54,393 nucleotides of DNA from Leisingera methylohalidivorans DSM 14336 (GTDB lineage Bacteria; Pseudomonadota; Alphaproteobacteria; Rhodobacterales; Rhodobacteraceae). Under the pieces are notes generated by a model that worked only from the letters and a program-made list of their open reading frames with translations, made no database searches and was not told the DNA's origin. Of the stretch, positions 52,290 through 54,393 are shown piece after piece (positions within the stretch are counted from its first letter, which is position 1; the number at the start of each line of letters is the position of its first letter). The stretch spans positions 1-54,393 of the forward strand of contig NC_023135.1 in assembly GCF_000511355.1 (NCBI RefSeq), written 5' to 3'. Both the position numbers and the translations under genes were made by a program.

Positions 52290-53126
52290 ATGCTGGATGC
52301 AGCGAACACCGCCGAGGTGCAGGCCGAGACCCTGCTGGAGGTCAACAATATCGAGGTGATCTACAATCACGTGATCCTCGTTCTGAAAGGCGTGAGCCTG
52401 AATGTACCGAAGGGCGGCATCACCGCGCTGCTGGGCGGCAACGGGGCGGGCAAGACCACGACGCTGAAAGCGGTGTCGAACCTGCTGCATTCAGAGCGCG
52501 GCGAGGTGACCAAAGGCTCTATCAAGTACCGCGGCGCGCATGTGCATGAGCAGGACCCGGCGGAGCTGGTGAAGAAGGGCGTCATTCAGGTGATGGAAGG
52601 CCGTCATTGCTTTGAGCATCTGACGGTGGAGGAAAACCTGCTGACAGGCGCCTATACCCGTTCAGACAGCGGGGCGAAGATTCAGGACGATTTGGAGATG
52701 GTCTATCACTATTTCCCGCGCCTGAAGGAGCGGCGGAAGAGCCAAGCCGGCTATACCTCGGGCGGCGAGCAGCAGATGGTGGCGATGGGCCGGGCGCTGA
52801 TGTCCCGGCCGGAGACCATTTTGCTGGACGAACCCTCGATGGGGCTGGCACCGCAGCTGGTGGAGCAGATATTTGAGATCGTGAAGTCGATCAACGAGAA
52901 GGAAGGCGTGACCTTCCTTCTGGCGGAACAGAACACCAACGTCGCCCTGCGCTATGCCCATTACGGCTATATCCTTGAGTCGGGCCGGGTGGTGATGGAC
53001 GGGCCCGCGGCTGAGCTGCGCGAGAACCCGGATGTGAAGGAATTTTACCTCGGCATGTCGGATGAGGGACGCAAGAGTTTCCGCGACGTGCGGTCCTACC
53101 GCCGCCGCAAAAGGTGGCTGAGCTGA
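52290..53126 (+). CDS. Branched-chain-type ABC transporter ATP-binding protein (LivF-like)
   Basis: A 278-aa ABC ATPase, second of the importer pair. Walker A GGNGAGKTTT near residues 51-60 (with GG in place of the more usual GP/GR), the signature YTSGGEQQMVAMGRAL near 153-168 and Walker B TILLDEPSMGLAP near 173-185 are present; the C terminus (FYLGMSDEGRKSFRDVRSYRRRKRW) is longer and more basic than in most LivF proteins. The start at 52290 is used rather than the TTG one codon earlier; GAGGA lies about nine bases upstream. Confidence 0.92.
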   Translation: MLDAANTAEVQAETLLEVNNIEVIYNHVILVLKGVSLNVPKGGITALLGGNGAGKTTTLKAVSNLLHSERGEVTKGSIKYRGAHVHEQDPAELVKKGVIQVMEGRHCFEHLTVEENLLTGAYTRSDSGAKIQDDLEMVYHYFPRLKERRKSQAGYTSGGEQQMVAMGRALMSRPETILLDEPSMGLAPQLVEQIFEIVKSINEKEGVTFLLAEQNTNVALRYAHYGYILESGRVVMDGPAAELRENPDVKEFYLGMSDEGRKSFRDVRSYRRRKRWLS

Positions 53127-53143
53127 TGCGGGGAGATGACGTG

Positions 53144-54361
53144 ATGAGCTTTTTTGACATGCTTGAAACCCGCAGTGCCGACGAACGCGCCGCAGACCTA
53201 GCCAAGACGCTGCCGGAGCAGATTGCCCGCGCCAAATCCACCGCTGGATATGCTAAATTGCTGGACGGGGTGGACCCGGCAGCGGTGAACTCGGCAGAGG
53301 CGCTGGCGGCGCTGCCGGTGCTGCGCAAGTCGGAGCTGAGCCGGGCGCAGGCGGCCAACCCGCCTTTTGGCGGCTTCACCGTGAAGCCTGCCACAGGGTT
53401 CGGTCATATTTTCCAAAGCCCCGGCCCGATTTATGAGCCGGGCGGGGTGGATGGCGACTGGTGGCGTATGGGGCGGTTCCTGAATGCAGCTGGAATCGGC
53501 CAGGGCGATGTGGTGCAGAACTGTTTTGGCTACCATCTGACGCCTGCCGGTATGATCTTCGAGAACGGTGCCCGGGCGGTGGGTGCGGCGGTGCTGCCTG
53601 CCGGTACCGGCCAGACCGAGCTGCAGGTGACCGCTGCGCGGGATGTCGGCGCCACGGCCTATGCCGGGACGCCGGATTACCTGAAGGTGATCCTCGACAA
53701 GGCCGATGCTATGGGGGTGGAGCTGATGTTTTCCAAAGCGGCGGTGGGAGGCGGTGCACTGTTTCCCAGCCTGCGCCAGGAATATGCCGACCGCGGGATC
53801 AGCTGCCTGCAATGCTACGCCACCGCCGATCTGGGGAACATCGCCTATGAAAGCCCCGCGATGGAGGGTCTGATCACCGACGAGCATGTGATCGTTGAGA
53901 TCGTCACCCCAGGCACCGGCAACCCGGTGGCACCGGGCGAGGTGGGCGAGGTGGTGGTGACCACGCTGAACCCGGATTATCCGCTGATCCGCTTTGCCAC
54001 CGGCGACCTTTCAGCAGTGATGCCGGGTGTCTCGCCTTGCGGGCGCACCAATACGCGGATCAAGGGCTGGATGGGCCGGGCTGATCAGACCACCAAGATC
54101 AAGGGGATGTTTGTGCGCCCCGAGCAGGTGGCGGCGCTGGTCGAAAAGCATGACGAGATCGTCAAGGCCCGGGTCATTGCCAGCCGCGATGGTGAAATGG
54201 ACGCGATGACCGTGCAGATCGAGGCTGCGGACGGCGACGAGGCGGCCTTTTCCCGCTCGGTGATCGAGGTGCTGAAGCTCAAAGGCAAGGTTGAGGTGGT
54301 GGCACCAGGCACGCTGCCCAAGGACGGGCTGGTGATCGAGGATCAGCGGACCTACGACTGA
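53144..54361 (+). CDS. Phenylacetate-CoA ligase-like (PaaK family) AMP-forming enzyme
   Basis: A 405-aa adenylate-forming ligase of the PaaK type, expected to activate an aryl or alkyl carboxylic acid to its CoA ester. Seen are LPVLRKSEL near residues 58-66, SPGPIYEPGG near 92-101 at the position of the phosphate loop, QCYATADLGNIAYE near 226-239, and the hinge region GRADQTTKIKGMFVRPEQV near 308-326. Its loop is less canonical than in true PaaK, so the substrate may differ. The start at 53144 has GGGAG nine bases upstream. It is the last gene of the cluster; the remaining 32 bases show nothing. Confidence 0.85.
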   Translation: MSFFDMLETRSADERAADLAKTLPEQIARAKSTAGYAKLLDGVDPAAVNSAEALAALPVLRKSELSRAQAANPPFGGFTVKPATGFGHIFQSPGPIYEPGGVDGDWWRMGRFLNAAGIGQGDVVQNCFGYHLTPAGMIFENGARAVGAAVLPAGTGQTELQVTAARDVGATAYAGTPDYLKVILDKADAMGVELMFSKAAVGGGALFPSLRQEYADRGISCLQCYATADLGNIAYESPAMEGLITDEHVIVEIVTPGTGNPVAPGEVGEVVVTTLNPDYPLIRFATGDLSAVMPGVSPCGRTNTRIKGWMGRADQTTKIKGMFVRPEQVAALVEKHDEIVKARVIASRDGEMDAMTVQIEAADGDEAAFSRSVIEVLKLKGKVEVVAPGTLPKDGLVIEDQRTYD

Positions 54362-54393
54362 ACCTGCCGTCGCGGCGGGGCGGGGCGCCGAAG

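Overview
The window looks like a chromosomal segment of a marine Rhodobacterales bacterium of the Roseobacter group (Leisingera/Phaeobacter/Ruegeria-like). I infer this from gene content and order (dnaA, rsmB–heparinase–purH–lspA, deoC with a two-domain ALDH16-type dehydrogenase, saccharopine-pathway genes, an AMP-ligase/branched-chain-type ABC cluster), from GC-rich sequence with matching codon use, and from small families common in alphaproteobacteria (DUF1674, DUF3035, DUF3775, DUF1643). Most of the window is ordinary core genome. I see no tRNA, rRNA, insertion sequence, prophage or CRISPR array.

Layout. 1-490: upstream region of dnaA with three clustered GANTC sites. 491-5311: dnaA, rarD, a secreted DUF2233 protein, rbfA, dapB and a DUF1674 gene. 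5390-11186: rsmB, a heparinase II/III-like protein, purH, lspA and a DUF3035 lipoprotein on one strand. 11352-14011: a pair of M16 peptidases, one with the zinc motif and one without. 14212-18564: pnp with a leader hairpin, then two glycan-type glycosyltransferase genes. 18632-21028: a 1-Cys peroxiredoxin divergent from an aldehyde dehydrogenase. 21207-22860: an azlCD amino-acid exporter locus with a divergent XRE-cupin regulator; azlC carries an in-frame stop and the regulator an apparent frameshift. 22870-27261: an RluA-type pseudouridine synthase, truB, a gene-poor stretch with a perfect 22-bp palindrome, DUF1643, an RTX-repeat protein and rpsO. 27446-36087: deoC–ALDH16 on the minus strand, then mutL, rmuC, a membrane adenylate/guanylate cyclase and DUF3775. 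36155-39766: a minus-strand run with two saccharopine dehydrogenases (lysine catabolism), a glutathione transferase and a histidine phosphatase relative lacking its second catalytic His. 39910-41632: an M20 amidohydrolase, a small WGR gene and a possible decayed ORF.

42400-54361 is the most system-like part. A hybrid PAS histidine kinase and an OmpR-type regulator (minus strand) lie divergent to a plus-strand cluster of an acyl-CoA-synthetase-like enzyme, a complete branched-chain-type ABC importer (two ATPases, two permeases, a periplasmic binding protein) and a PaaK-like CoA ligase. My reading is signal sensing, uptake of an organic acid and its activation to a CoA thioester; the substrate cannot be read from sequence. 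Inside the cluster are several unexplained elements: a 61-aa antiparallel gene with a strong ribosome-binding site, a perfect AT-rich 22-bp palindrome, a 24-codon micro-ORF just before the second permease, and a strong hairpin just after the binding-protein gene.

Family assignments rest on recognising motifs by eye; no database search was run.
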